A DNA stretch of 64,000 nucleotides from Diploptera punctata (GCA_030220185.1 JASPKZ010007795.1:3093001-3157000); one strand, 5' to 3'. Counted from the stretch's first letter, positions 1 through 11,220 are shown. The notes: a model not told the origin generated them from the letters alone. A program made the numbers and translations.

Positions 1-690
1 ACACCAGATGGCAGTCTAGATAATTACCGGCAAAAAGGAGAAAAAATTGACAGTCGTGAAAACAGCTGACGATGACGACAAAGTGTCGCCGATACTGCAG
101 TGCTGTGTTTAAAGAAACATAGATGTATGAGGTAAGAATAAATCACGATTCATTTAATTATTAAAAGTATAAATATCTGTATATTTAACTTTTTATTTAC
201 TTGCATATAGCATTGATTTCTGACTGTACTTTTGATTTGTCATATAATTTGAGACAATGGATGAAAAAATGGAACAGAAACAATATTTTGAGATGTAGAG
301 CTTTAAAGTTTTGTTTTAGCTGCAGAAATAAAAAAAATATATATATATATATTTTATTTCCTTAAATATTTAAATTTTAATTGTATATGGTGTTATGCTG
401 AAAGAGACTAACCCTCAAAATTTAAAAAAAAATCAGATTATAGGCTATTTGGTTTCCCTGCACGATGCAAAAAAGATCCAATCCTCATATGACAATTATT
501 ACCATCTATGATGAAAGTAAGAAAACACTAATGTTACAGAAGAAAGCAGAATGTTTCATTTTTTCAAAACACTTTCAATGAGGGTTGGTTTTTTACTGCA
601 TAATACTGTCCAATTTATCATGTCAAAAGTTAACATGACTTTTCTTACAAATATATTCATTCTATGTTTTTAATATTATTTAAACACTTC
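1..690. other. AT-rich sequence without recognised genes
   Basis: No coding signal. One TAGGCTA occurs at 441-447, one of very few such heptamers in the left part of the window. The first bases (ACCAGATGGCAG) resemble the start of Penelope-type 3' tails seen elsewhere here. Confidence 0.4.
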
Positions 691-704
691 TCACTGAAGG
701 ATAA

Positions 705-825
705 ATTATATTTGAAGAGAAAAATTATATGCTCTGACAGGGGTTTCAACCCAGGACCTAGAAAGCCAAAGGTCCTGGGTTCAAACCCCAGTCTGAGCAT
801 ATAATTTTTCTCTTCAAATATATTC
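705..825. repeat. Small hairpin element with tRNA-like B box
   Basis: Two arms of about 55 bases (around 705-760 and 768-825) are inverted copies: ATATTTGAAGAGAAAAATTA on the left returns as its complement on the right. The right arm carries GGTTCAAACCCC, a good RNA polymerase III B box. It resembles in design the tRNA-like units at 26.6-27.0 kb. Confidence 0.55.
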
Positions 826-1209
826 ATTCTATTCCTTCCCAATTTAACTGAAGTTCTTAAATACTGAAATCAATGTTTTTTTTCCTTCAAATATTTAGGT
901 AATAGTAAAATATTTTGTTAAAATGAAGGAGTAAACATTTTAATACAGTCATATGTTTTGTAGCTGATAATTTTTTTTTTTAATATATTTATATTAACCA
1001 GTACAGGATGATTTTTAATACTCCACTTCATTGACTTTAATCTCAAACAATTTCATGCAAATTTGGAAAATAATATTTTATTTACAATTTCGTTTTGTAG
1101 ATACGATTATTGTAACTCTAAAGAAATGTGGAATTAGTTATAATTAAATTATTTTACATTTATGTAAATAGAAAGAATCTTGTTATATGTAAGTTTATTA
1201 AGTTATGTA

Positions 1210-1514
1210 AAGTGGTAAAGTGATCCCACAACAGTCCTCAGGAGGCCCTTGGGGTAGTAGGAGGTTAAGGCTCCCACTTTTTCTAGACAATCGGCACTTG
1301 ATGTCAGCCGGGTTGTCAGCCCTGCGTGACGGCCGCCTTTACCCCAGAACAAGCATCTGGTACTCATTTCCGTTAGAGGCTGAGTCGACCCCAGGGCCAT
1401 ATTGCCGCCAGAGGGTTTGGGTCAGTTTAAAAATCCTGACCCCCAACGGGACTTGAACCCTCGACCCTCCGGCTTGTAGCTCAGTGCCTTAACCACTACG
1501 CTACAGCGTGCCCC
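1210..1514 (-). mobile_element. SINE-B (tRNA-derived)
   Basis: A complete minus-strand copy. The tRNA-like head is at the right end, with a B box in the complement of GGGACTTGAACCC. The body contains the shared string TTTAAAAATCCTGACC and ends with AAAGTGATCCCAC. A 14-base target site duplication, TATTAAGTTATGTA, lies at 1196-1209 and 1515-1528. Other copies are at 45470, 50566 and 59127-59912. Confidence 0.85.
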
Positions 1515-1556
1515 TATTAAGTTATGTAGATAGGAAATAACACTATGAGGTATTTT

Positions 1557-1892
1557 AATATTGTTTATTTTTTATTTCACTCACCTCATACTTCATAACT
1601 CCTCGCGAACCCAGGGTTTCGTCACATCATTTGTGACATTCTCAATGCTGTGTCACGTTCACAACTGACGTCCAACGGCCTTCTATCCTGCAGACTGACC
1701 TCCATGCCATCTGATGGCTGTTCGTCGGTCAGCCATCAGATGGCGTGGAGGTCAGTCTGCAGGATAGAAGGCCGTTGGACGTCAGTTGTGAACGTGACAC
1801 AGCATTGAGAATGTCACAAATGATGTGACAAAACCCTGGGTTTGCGAGGAGTTATGAAGTATGAGATGAGTGAAATAAAAAATAAACAATAT
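1557..1892. mobile_element. Foldback palindrome, Penelope-tail derived
   Basis: Left arm 1557-1720 and right arm 1730-1892 are near-perfect inverted copies around a nine-base centre. The outer ends (TTTATTTCACTCACCTCAT) equal the tail flanking the Penelope fragment at 17009-17444. In the right arm a 6-bp hairpin TGTCAC/GTGACA sits between TTGAGAA and AAAAC, a decayed version of a hammerhead core. No coding sequence. Confidence 0.75.
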
Positions 1893-2617
1893 ATGTAAGT
1901 TTATTTACTTTAATCATCATCATCATCCATGCAAGTATTAGGTCGTGTGGCCTGTTATGGTCTCAAAGAGGAATTTTCCATCCAGCGCTTTTTTGGACAT
2001 CCCAGCGATCTTTTGCCTTGGGGGCAGTAGCGAAGTATGGCTGTTGGAATTCTATGAGACGGCATTCGTTGAAGATGGGCTTTCCAGTTGTTCTGGTAGT
2101 TTTGTATATGGTGAAGAATGGGTTCTACATCCAACTCTTCCATAATTTCCTCATTTCTTTTATGGTTCCACTTTGTGTAGCCTGCTGTACAGCACATAAA
2201 TCACATTTCATTTGCTGTTATTCGGCTTTTATCTCTTCTTCATATTGTCCATGCTTCACTATCATATCTTAATACTGGTCTTGCGAGAACCTTATAAAGC
2301 CGTAATCTTGTGTTCTTCTGTACTAAAGATGGTTTCATTATACTGTTAATTACCCCCTTGTTTTTGTAAAATTTGTGATTTTCTTTGATATATCAGTTTC
2401 ATCTTGAAATGTTAAATTATAACCCAAATAATTAAATTTGTTTACTCGTCCTAAAATTTCATCATCCAAAACAATTTTGCTATAGTTTTCTTTGTATTGA
2501 TTTCCATATTGTACCTTTTTGCAATTATATTAAAATTGTGTATAGAATACTGTAAATCTGTTTCTGTTGGAGCTATTAATACCAAATCATCTGCAAAAAG
2601 CAAAGAGTCTATTTTAT

Positions 2618-2960
2618 AAAACTCCTGGCGCGACAGGTCTACAAGGCCCTTAGCCTACCAGCCGGCTGCTGGCCTCACATCCACATGTGTCAATCACAGA
2701 GGTAGATGATAATCAGCCAGTGTAGGGGTGACATGTGGTCAGCATGTCGAGCCCCCCAGCCGTTATAGCTCGTTTCCTCAACCTGGAGCCGCTACTTACT
2801 GTAGCTACCCAAATGCATCACGATGCTGGGTGGGCACCGGTCCCATACTGGCCAAAATACCATGAGAAAATTTCTTCCCCCATGGAGACTCGAACCAGCG
2901 CAAGTCCCGTAGCTCTGCGCCAAGGCTTCCTGCCTTAACCACTCGGCCACGGCGCGGGAC
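2618..2960 (-). mobile_element. SINE-A (tRNA-derived) inserted in LINE L-B
   Basis: The minus-strand copy starts GTCCCGCGCCGTGGCCGAG at the right end, followed by a tRNA-like head (A box GTGGTTAAGGC, B box GGTTCGAGTCTCC), a body with CACGATGCTGGGTGGGC and a tail ending near the complement of CTCCTGGCGCGACAGG. A 14-base target duplication AGAGTCTATTTTAT at 2604-2617 and 2961-2974 proves insertion into the RT region of the LINE. Confidence 0.92.
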
Positions 2961-3859
2961 AGAGTCTATTTTATGGTTTCTATTAATTTGGATAGAACCG
3001 TGTCTCATCTGTCGCCAATCTTGGAGTATTCTATCCATGTATATGATAAAGAGCAAGGGTGAGAGGCCACATCCTTGTCTTATGCCCCTATTAATTTCGG
3101 TCCATTCTGTTTGTGTGTTATTGATTCGAATTGAAATCAAATTTGTTTTATAGATATTGTATAAATTTAAAATATGCTGTTGTGATAGATTGTTGTCAGC
3201 TAAAATTTCCAACAGTTTATTCCTATTGATTTTGTCAAAGGCTTTTTTGAAGCACATTGAACTCCCTGTGTTTTTGTATTAATGATTTCATGGAGAAATA
3301 ACCATCACAGCAGGATTGACCTTTATGAAAGCCATTCTGTTCTTCGCTGAGGAGGCTGTTAAGATGTTTGTATAATTTGTTCTTAATTATATTGGCGTAA
3401 ATTTTGTATCCAGTATTTAGTAAGCTGATGCCTCTAATTTTCACAGTTTTTCTTGTCTCCTTTTTTTAAATATTGTATTACAATAGATTTTGTCCAACTT
3501 ACAGGAATGTCTCTCTCTTCCCATAGTTTATTTAAGAATGTTAGAAATCTGTCTAAAAACAGAGGATTTGCATTTTTAAATAGTTCAATACTGATTACAT
3601 CCTCTCCAGGAGCTTTATTGATTCTCATTTTCATTAATACTTCTGACAGTTTATCCTCTGTAATCAAGTCTGTAGAGGTGTTATTGGATAATGGTAAAAT
3701 GAGAGTATTTGGAGTTTGGGTCCATAGATTTTGAAAATAATTTGCCCATTGTTTGGCTGGGATGACATTAAGGTTGAGATTGTCTTTTGTTTCACGATTC
3801 AAATTTTTCAAGATTTTGTATGTTTGTAGTCTAGTAATATCATTCTCTAATTGTGACAC
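2805..3859 (-). pseudogene. LINE L-B reverse transcriptase, frameshifted
   Basis: Three overlapping frames (3859-3434, 3444-3235, 3257-2805) make one RT domain: INKAPGEDVI, RGISLLNTGYKI, EEQNGFHKGQSCCDG, CFKKAFDKINRNKLL, IRQGCGLSPLLFIIYMDRIL. The last 150 bases of the third frame are SINE sequence, not RT. Single-base shifts near 3440 and 3250 break it. Confidence 0.8.
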
Positions 3860-4254
3860 AAATTCCTCCCAATTTTTTCTGTGTCTTCCTGGTTTCTCTT
3901 TTTTGCTATTGCTCTTGTTTTGTGGTAATTGATTTTGTCTTCTTCTGATTTATTTGATAAGTACTTGTGGTATGCTTCTTTTTTTTCTTTGATAATTTGC
4001 GCTATTTCTTCATCCCAATGTCTTATGCCATTTTTTTTTTTTTACCATCTCCTTTTTGTGCCTAGGCTTTCTTTTGCAGATTGTTTTAAGATGTTAGCAA
4101 GTTTACTCCATTCCTCTTCAATATTTTCGGAAACAGGGCAATCCTTCATAATGTTTTGCATTCTTGTCTTATAAAGCCAAGCTGTGCTGGGATCTCTGAG
4201 GGAGCTTACTTTGAACTTCAAATCCAATTTCTGAACTTTCTTTTTTGTTTTAAT

Positions 4255-4975
4255 TCATCTTGGTTTCATACGTATAGTACTGACAAGAAGATAGTGATCT
4301 GATTCACTTTCTGGTCCCCGGAACACTGTTGTATCTAAGACCATATCTGATAGTTTCTGGTTACAAAGAATATAATCTATAATTGATCGAGAATTTCTGG
4401 CTTCCCAGGTATACTTATGACTATCTTTATGTTCATACATGGAATTCATCATTTTTACTTGATTGTAAACTGCAAAATCAATAAGTCTTTGGCCATTTCT
4501 ATTTAATGTATCTTCTCCAAGTCCTCCTACACAGCACTGGAATTTTCTGTTCCCTATCATGCCATTAAAATCTCCTATGATTAAGAGCATATCTGATTTA
4601 TTTACATGATTGACAATTGTTTGTAGTTTTGAATAGAATTTGTCATTTTCTTCTTCTTCGCCTTCTATTGGAGCAAAAATTCCTATTATTGTTAAGTGTC
4701 CTCTTGAGAGTTTTAGTCTTACTTGAATGATTCTTTCATTATGGAATATGTAATTATCTATTGATGATCTAAATTTCTTATGTATGATTAACATTACTCC
4801 AGCTCTTGCTCTTGTATTGTGATTTACTCTGCTATAAAACTGTAAATAATTTTGTGTCTCTTTCGAACCTTTTAATTTCTTTTTGGTTTCAGAAATTGCC
4901 ATACATGCAATTCCCTTCTTTGCCAGAATGTTGTCTAATTGGTCCTCTTTATGGGAAATTCCCTGTACATTCCAG
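4255..4975 (-). pseudogene. LINE L-B endonuclease domain (APE/EEP type)
   Basis: The longest open part of the L-B element, about 240 residues. Visible landmarks are TWNVQ at the start, ISETKKKL with the catalytic Glu, GDFNGMIG with the catalytic Asp-Phe-Asn, the SRSIIDYILC block, and SDHYLL with the terminal Asp-His pair. Such domains nick target DNA for target-primed reverse transcription. The frame stops at MKPR and the rest of the polyprotein follows in other frames. Confidence 0.8.
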
Positions 4976-5035
4976 GTTGCAAATTTTAAAATATTTAATA
5001 TTTAATTTTAGGAAGTTATATTTTGAGGTTATTTT

Positions 5036-5174
5036 AATTATATTCTTTTTGGTCTGGACATCTTACCACAATATTAATGTTGATTTGTTCTTGGACAGTT
5101 TGAAACCAAACTGTCCAAGAACAAATCAACATTAATATTGAGGTAAGATGTCCAGACCAAAAATAATATAATTT
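5036..5174. mobile_element. Hairpin MITE (family M1)
   Basis: Arms 5036-5101 and 5109-5174 are inverted copies around TTGAAACC, with ends TTTTGGTCTGGACATCTTAC. A related copy with the same 50-base upstream flank is at 13672-13815. No coding capacity. Confidence 0.75.
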
Positions 5175-5821
5175 AAAATATTTTCCTTCTTCCATGTTGT
5201 ATCCTTATTCTCGCAAAGGTCGTCAACAGGTTGATCTGTCTGATTCATCCGAGGCTTGGTTTGAGACTTGGGAAGGTAACTTAAAATGTTCCTATAGTAT
5301 ATGTGTAATTATTATAATATTTATAAAGGTTCCGGTTGGCCTCAAATTTCTTAAAAAGTTTGAAAGCAAATGTAAATTTTTTCGCTCAATGGGTTGCTGG
5401 CCCAGAGGGGTATTATTGTGGAGTTCCCACTAATGTAGCATTTCCTCTACATTAAAGTGATGTGGTTATACCACCAGTACTCGGTCTTCAGAGCCTCATT
5501 TGTAATAGCAGGTTGCACCACGAGCAGGTTGAGGATGAGATTTAGATAGGAGAGGTGATGAAATGCACGTCACTATCCCTTACTTTAATCAAATAACATT
5601 AATGATGGTTTGGACCCAGATTTTTATGCGCTAAAAAGTTAAAATTGCTGAATAGTAAGATGTTTTTTCTTCAATCAATTGAAAATAACTTGTTTGCAGC
5701 TTTATAAATAAAACTTAAAAAAAAAACTGCACGAATGCTCTCTGTAGGATCTAACAATAATATTTTTCTTCTCAAAATAATATTGTCCAGTATTGGAAAG
5801 TATATAATATTTAATTATAAC
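5175..5821. other. Sequence without recognised genes
   Basis: An apparent open frame at 5194-5433 has no recognisable domain and biased composition. I see no other feature. Confidence 0.4.
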
Positions 5822-5887
5822 ATTAAAATCTAAGTGATGTTGAGTGATTCCGGGTTCTGTGGCCGTGGTCCATAGTTGGTGTTGATA

Positions 5888-5928
5888 CCAGACGTTTCGC
5901 CCTCAACTGCGGAGGGCATCTTCAGTGG
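5888..5928 (-). ncRNA. Hammerhead-ribozyme-like motif, inverted arm
   Basis: Exact inverted counterpart of the motif at 8466-8506, with both the conserved core and the 6-bp helix II intact. Confidence 0.6.
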
Positions 5929-6551
5929 CGAGTGCTTCTAGGCGTGTTTCCTGGTCGGAAGCTCTACTTAGAGTGAACGCTGCGGGTGTTGTATTGATAC
6001 TAGTGGTGGGAGCAGGGTGAGCGGGCGTGGCTCTTGCTGATTGGCTAATGGTCGTCTCCTTGTTGTCCCTAGTGTTGATGCATTTATTTTCTAGTGTACG
6101 GTACCAGGCCTTAGACAGTTTAATACCTTCCTCTTTTCTGTTAATATTTTCCTTATGCTTGTGTATTTCTATAGCCTCTCGATATAATCTAGGGAAATAA
6201 TAGGAAGTTGTGGCTAAAACTTGTGTATCATCGAATAGAATCTGGTGTCCATTCATAATGGCATGTTCTGCTACAGCCGATTTATCCATTTCTCCTTGTC
6301 TGCAGTTTCTTTTGTGTTCTGATAAACGGGTGGCTATACTTCTTTTTGTGGTCCCTATGTATGGTTTACCACACGAACAAGGAAGTCGATATACGCCGCA
6401 AGTGGAGAGAGGTGGCCGAGGATCCTTAGCTGAGCGAAGGCAGTCTTCTATTTTTCTTGTAGGTCTGTAAACTGTTTTTATGTTGTATTTTCGTAGGAGT
6501 TTTCCGATACGATCTGTGACTCTTTGTACATATGGTAAGTAGGCTATGCTG
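5903..6551 (-). pseudogene. GIY-YIG endonuclease region, left inverted arm of the Penelope-like element
   Basis: Reads YLPYVQRVTDRIGKLLRKYN, then STCGVYRLPCSCGKPYIG (GVY...YIG core), TKRSIATRLSEHKRNC, and SAVAEHAIMNGHQILFDD with the catalytic-region Glu-His. It is intact over this segment, but it is only the 3' part of the element in inverted orientation, so it has no RT upstream. It retains one more A near 6153 than the plus-strand arm, so the left arm shows the unbroken reading frame. Confidence 0.85.
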
Positions 6552-7562
6552 TGGAGGACATTATCTCTAACATCGAGGCAAGCATCAAGAATCTCCCCTT
6601 GCAAACAACTGATGAAATTCGTTATGAAGCTGCAAGAATACTCCGTCGCGCCCAACCACCGAAAAGCAATTTAACTAAGAAGGAGAGACTAGCGCTAAAA
6701 ACTTTAAATAATGATAATAATATCACTATTTTACCAGCCGATAAAGGAAACTCTACAGTTGTTATGAATACACATGAATACAAAGAGAAAATAATAGAGA
6801 TTCTGACACCAGATATATACAAACCTATCAAGCGAGACCCTACATCCGGTATTCTTCGAAAAACCAACAATCTTATCAAGCAATCGTCCTTGCCAGAAGG
6901 AATTAAGAAGAAATTACGCGTATCCGAAGCTCAACCTCCAAGACTCTATGGTCTTCCAAAAATACACAAGAACAACATTCCACTCCGGCCAATTGTCAGT
7001 GCCATCGGTTCTCCGACCTACTTACTGGCAAAGCATCTTACAGGACTTCTGAAACCACTCCTTGGAAAAACGGACAGCTACATCAGAGACTCGACACATT
7101 TCATTGAGACTACGGAATATAAACGTAACATCTCAAGATATACTGGTTAGCTTCGATGTGGTTTCCCTTTTCACCATGGTGCCAGTAAATGAGACCATGG
7201 ACTACATTAGACAGATTTTCACAGAAGAAATATCCAATTTATTCAGGCATGTACTAACTACTACTTACTTCCAATGGAACAACAGCTACTATGAACAGAC
7301 CGACGGAGTAGCCATGGGCAGTCCTCTAAGCCCAGTAGTAGCGAATTTTTTCATGGAGAAATTCGAAACAGAAGCACTAAAAACAGCTCCCAAGTCTCCA
7401 GAACATTGGTTTCGCTATGTTGATGACACATTCGTAGTATGGAGACATGGCAGTGAAGAATTGGAACGTTTCCTTCAACACCTTAACAGCAGACACAACA
7501 AAATACAGTTCACTAGGAAAAAGAAGATAATGGAAGACTTCCTTTCCTGGATGTTCAAATAA
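6551..7562 (+). pseudogene. Penelope-like reverse transcriptase, frameshifted
   Basis: The first frame (to 7150) has the N-terminal blocks NITILPADKGNSTVV, PPRLYGLPKIHK and LRPIVSAIGSPTY, which are diagnostic of Penelope-like RTs. The second frame (from about 7110) gives DILVSFDVVSLFTMVP (motif A), DGVAMGSPLSPVVANFFME (motif B) and FRYVDDTFVVW (motif C, YVDD). The two overlap by one frameshift. A stop after SWMFK at 7560 separates the RT from the linker, which continues in another frame (GNGEIQHTVYRKPTHTDRYL). The catalytic aspartates are present but the enzyme cannot be made as one chain. Confidence 0.88.
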
Positions 7563-7844
7563 TAAGGACTGGCAATGGGGAAATTCAACATACAGTTTAC
7601 AGAAAACCTACACACACAGACCGATATCTGCACAAAGACTCTAACCACCATCCAAGACAAAAGCGAGGTGTCATTAAGACACTGTTCGACAGAGCGACTA
7701 AGTTATGCCAACCACAACACCTTAAACAAGAACAACACCATCTGTTCAATTGTTTCCAGAAAAATGGCTACACATCCAAGGAAATAAGACAAACCATACA
7801 TCCACGAAGACAGCACGTCAGAATGGATAACACACCCCTCAACC

Positions 7845-8490
7845 AGCATAGCCTACTTACCATATGTACAAAGAGTCACAGATCGTATCGGAAAACTCCT
7901 ACGAAAATACAACATAAAAACAGTTTACAGACCTACAAGAAAAATAGAAGACTGCCTTCGCTCAGCTAAGGATCCTCGGCCACCTCTCTCCACTTGCGGC
8001 GTATATCGACTTCCTTGTTCGTGTGGTAAACCATACATAGGGACCACAAAAAGAAGTATAGCCACCCGTTTATCAGAACACAAAAGAAACTGCAGACAAG
8101 GAGAAATGGATAAATCGGCTGTAGCAGAACATGCCATTATGAATGGACACCAGATTCTATTCGATGATACACAAGTTTTAGCCACAACTTCCTATTATTT
8201 CCCTAGATTATATCGAGAGGCTATAGAAATACACAAGCATAAGGAAATATTAACAGAAAAGAGGAAGGTATTAAACTGTCTAAGGCCTGGTACCGTACAC
8301 TAGAAAATAAATGCATCAACACTAGGGACAACAAGGAGACGACCATTAGCCAATCAGCAAGAGCCACGCCCGCTCACCCTGCTCCCACCACTAGTATCAA
8401 TACAACACCCGCAGCGTTCACTCTAAGTAGAGCTTCCGACCAGGAAACACGCCTAGAAGCACTCGCCACTGAAGATGCCCTCCGCAGTTG
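7845..8490 (+). pseudogene. GIY-YIG endonuclease region of the Penelope-like element (right arm)
   Basis: Same domain as the inverted left arm: the cysteine-containing GVYRLPCSCGKPYIGTTKR block and the AEHAIMNGHQ block. A single missing A in AAGGAAATATT near 8245 shifts the frame after HKHKE. GIY-YIG endonucleases are fused C-terminal to the RT in canonical Penelope-like elements and nick the target. Confidence 0.85.
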
Positions 8491-8506
8491 AGGGCGAAAC
8501 GTCTGG
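8466..8506 (+). ncRNA. Hammerhead-ribozyme-like motif in Penelope tail
   Basis: CTGAAGA, then a hairpin GCCCTC/GAGGGC with a seven-base loop, then GAAAC, then GTC followed by TGG, which can pair with CCA just before CTGAAGA (helix I). This is the order of a minimal type I hammerhead with an almost absent helix III, as described for Penelope-like elements. The same motif is on the minus strand at 5888-5928. Confidence 0.6.
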
Positions 8507-8604
8507 TATCAACACCAACTATGGACCACGGCCACAGAACCCGGAATCACTCAACATCATGATTACCGGCCGTGAAAGCCTGCATTCAACTATTAAAATC
8601 TAAG

Positions 8605-9065
8605 AATATTACCTAGATATCACATACACATTTTACTTTTGTATCAGGAAACAAATTGTGTTCCATTTACACAAACATGTGTATTGTAATCTTAACTTTT
8701 AATGGATACAAATCCAGACCCTAATGATTATAATTATTTATTTAAACTGGCAGAGTTAGTACCATGAGGCCTTCTCTTCCACTCTACCATGGAAAAGTAT
8801 TAGATATAGAAAAATTATATAACTTACATAAAAAATTATAAGTAAATCTAATAAAATCATATAATGTAACATTTATAGTAAATATAAATAAATTATAATT
8901 AAATACAAAATTATTCAAATCAGTATAATTGGAGAAAAAAATAGAGATCATCAATTAATCTGCTAAGAGATTTACTAAAGAAGCTGATGTCCGGCAGCCC
9001 CTAGTCTCTTGCGGTAGGAATTTCCAAAGTCTAGCAGTGAATATAATATAGGACTTATAGAATAG
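8605..9065. other. AT-rich sequence without recognised genes
   Basis: No coding signal or repeat that I recognise between the Penelope-like insertion and the palindrome at 9066. Confidence 0.4.
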
Positions 9066-9951
9066 ATTGAAATTCATCAGAGAACATTTTTTTGACAACT
9101 CACCTCATAGATTTAATGTTTTTCATGATACCGCGGTTTCAAATATAATCATGTTCATCTCAGCCATAACTCTGGCTGATGAAATTCTTTGGCCGTCAAC
9201 TCTTCAATTGTTACCATTTTAAGCACTGTCATCTATGGTTAAATTTATGAAGTATGAAATCAAATTTAGTTTGTTAGGAATATCAAAATTCATTAATCTA
9301 TATTTATTTTTCTGAATGTATATCTTCTCCCAGACTGTCAATTCTAAAGGTTTATCTACTTGTTTTAAAAGTTTTGCTTCTCTTCCATTTTATGATGTTC
9401 TAATAAACTATGTGCAACAATTGCAGATTTTTCAATTTCACAATTTTTAATAATTCTAAAATGTTCTTTTGTTATGAGTTTCCAAATTCCTTTTAGTTTT
9501 TCCTATATAAACTTTAAAAAAAGGAAAACGAAAAGGAATTTGGAAACTCATAAAATAGAACATTTTAGAAATATTAAAAATTGTGAAATTGAAAAATATG
9601 CAATTGCTGCATATAGTATATTAGAGCATCTTAAAATTGGAAGAGAAGCAAAACTTTTAAAACAAGTGGATAAACCTTTAGAATTGACAGTTTGGGAGAA
9701 GATATACATTCAGAAAAATAAATATAGATTAATGAATTTTGATATTCCTAACAAACAAAATTTGATTTTGAAGTTCATAAATTCAACCATAGATGGCAGC
9801 GCTGAAGATGGTGACAATAGAAGAGTTGAAGGCCGAAGAATTTCATCAGTCGGAGTTATGGCTGAGGATGAATGTGATTATGTTTGAAACTGTGGTATCA
9901 TGAAATCTATGAAGTGAGTTGTCAAAAAAATATTCTCCGATGAATTTCAAT
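9066..9951. mobile_element. Nearly perfect 0.9-kb palindrome of Penelope-like 3' sequence
   Basis: The two arms meet near 9507; AAAAGGAATTTGGAAACTCA on the right returns inverted on the left. The right arm encodes part of a Penelope C-terminal region, KRNLETHKIEHFRNIKNCEI then EIEKYAIAAYSILEHLKIGR and LELTVWEKIYIQKNKYRLMN, ending at 9887. The same VWEKIYI block is in the fragment at 17073. Near each outer end is CTGAG(A/G)..., a weak hairpin and TTTGAAAC, a decayed hammerhead core, then ATGAGGTGAG, shared with the other Penelope tails here. The arms still match closely, so the inversion is fairly young or gene-converted. Confidence 0.85.
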
Positions 9952-10111
9952 GATTATACCTCATAATTTTTACTTCCCAACATTAATATAATTATAGAAT
10001 AGTTGGAGTTTGTGTGATGTCAGATGTCAAAAGCATTTCTAGTGTGATTGTATACTCAAATTGCGATTGGAACATAGAGGTGAAAGTGAGAAGGTATAGA
10101 GGTGTATATCC

Positions 10112-10454
10112 AACCATCCATCCATAGTAGTTCTGCCCAAAGGCAGGTCCTTCACTGCAATCATAGCATTTTCATGCTATGCTGCAGCTTTACTAGGGAA
10201 TTGTAGGTGTGGTAGCTTCCCGTTGCTTTCCACACTGGTGAAGGATGATGAAGATGATTATGATATGGATGATGATAAAGGCCATATGATTTCAGGGACC
10301 ATTTGGGCCTTAAAGTTTTCCTGACATTTGTCTTCTTACAGGTGAGGAAAAACCCCGATAAAAACCTCACCCAGAAAAACTGTCCCGACCGGGGATCGAA
10401 CCCGGGCCCGCTGCGTGACAAGGCAGCATGCTACCTCGAGACCACAGCGGTGGA
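10112..10454 (-). mobile_element. SINE-C (tRNA-derived)
   Basis: The head at the right end reads, on the minus strand, GTCCACCGCTGTGGTCTCGA, with a B box in GGTTCGATCCCCGG. The body includes ACATTTGTCTTCTTACAGG and CATAGCATTTTCATGCTATG, and the tail ends CTATGGATGG. The same family is at 19093, 20326, 26239, 44562 and, as a long-tailed variant, 11416 and 61230. Confidence 0.85.
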
Positions 10455-10459
10455 CTATA

Positions 10460-11220
10460 ATTTTGATTAGCAGAATAAGGAATTAATTTTTCTATGATTC
10501 TGGAGATGGAGAAATCAGTGTCTATCACTTCAGTGATGGCAAGAACTATAATCTTTCTCCACTTATTTCACAGGTCATTTCCAATATCAGAAGTTATCAC
10601 ATTGTTGCACTTTTCTCTCTCTCTCAAGTTTCTGCTGTCAGTTCATAAAATACAATGTGTATTGGTAAAAAAATATAAATATATAGTTTAATCTCTCAGT
10701 CTGTGAGGTAAACATAGATGCAGGCTGAGTACTACTTGTGATAAAAATATGAGAGTTTCACTAATATGTGTAGAAAATAATATTCTGTCTTTAGAAGTGT
10801 TCATCTTTTTTGAAGCTGTGATAGTTTGTCCAGACACAAATTAATATTTCTATTACTGCAATTTCAATGGTGGACTTTGAGTCTGCAACTTTGTTTAAAC
10901 ATGGTTACCTGAAGGGGTTATCGTTGCAGGAAAGGCCTACCCTCATGAAGTAAATTGTTTGCTTTCATCCATAGTGTTCTCAACAATCTCAAGAAGTGAT
11001 GCCCCCTTCTGAGCCTAACTGACATTTGTCAAGTTAGTCATGAGTTCGGAGATAGTCTGTTGTGTGCTCTAGTGCTTTGGACAAACTTGGGAAAGTACTG
11101 ATTGGTCAGTTGTCTTGAGGTCTTGCATGTGGTTCTCTTTTGGTAATGATCAAGTGTTGTTTTACATAGTTTAGGATAGAGGTATTAAGTATATGATTCA
11201 AGGCCTGTATGATTATGTAT
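10460..11220. other. Sequence without recognised genes
   Basis: Short open frames only; no domain, tRNA or repeat recognised. Confidence 0.4.

Larger units (their letters stand above)
1900..4985 (-). mobile_element. Near-complete non-LTR retrotransposon (LINE family L-B), degenerate
   Basis: The element reads right to left. The endonuclease domain starts near 4975 (ATWNVQGISHKEDQLDN) and continues to about 4255, with LLIIGDFNGMIG, the SIIDYIL block and ESDHYLLV, the expected EEP/APE-type landmarks. A connector follows to about 3860, then the reverse transcriptase: KAPGEDVISIELF, the fingers block ENYRGISLL, motif A FKKAFDKI, motif B RQGCGLSPLLF. Motif C (FADDL) lies beyond a SINE inserted at 2618-2960. 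The C-terminal region (GYTKWNHKRNEEI and the H..RMP and GCPKKRW blocks) ends near 2000, and a TGATGATGATGA tail is at 1915-1930. There is no ORF1 or 5' UTR, so it is 5'-truncated or of a one-ORF type. Frameshifts near 4240, 3430 and 3250 make it inactive. An RTE-like placement is my guess. Confidence 0.85.
5835..8591 (+). mobile_element. Penelope-like element with inverted arms and target duplication
   Basis: A 13-base duplication ATTAAAATCTAAG at 5822-5834 and 8592-8604 delimits one insertion. The plus-strand unit holds a Penelope-type RT (6551-7562), a linker, and a GIY-YIG endonuclease region (7845-8490). The left flank, 5835-6551, is an inverted copy of the last 715 bases (7845-8560), so the endonuclease appears on both strands and converges on the RT. 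Inverted partial units of this sort are familiar in Penelope-like elements. Each arm carries a hammerhead-like motif (5888-5928 minus, 8466-8506 plus). The RT has a frameshift near 7115 and a stop at 7560; the right arm lost one A near 8245 relative to the left arm. Confidence 0.9.

Noticed and set aside
1203..1400. Short frames such as MALGSTQPLTEMSTR and MSRSGPGFDPRSGQFF at several places.
   Set aside because: They are chance frames inside SINE-B and SINE-C copies and recur wherever the SINE does.
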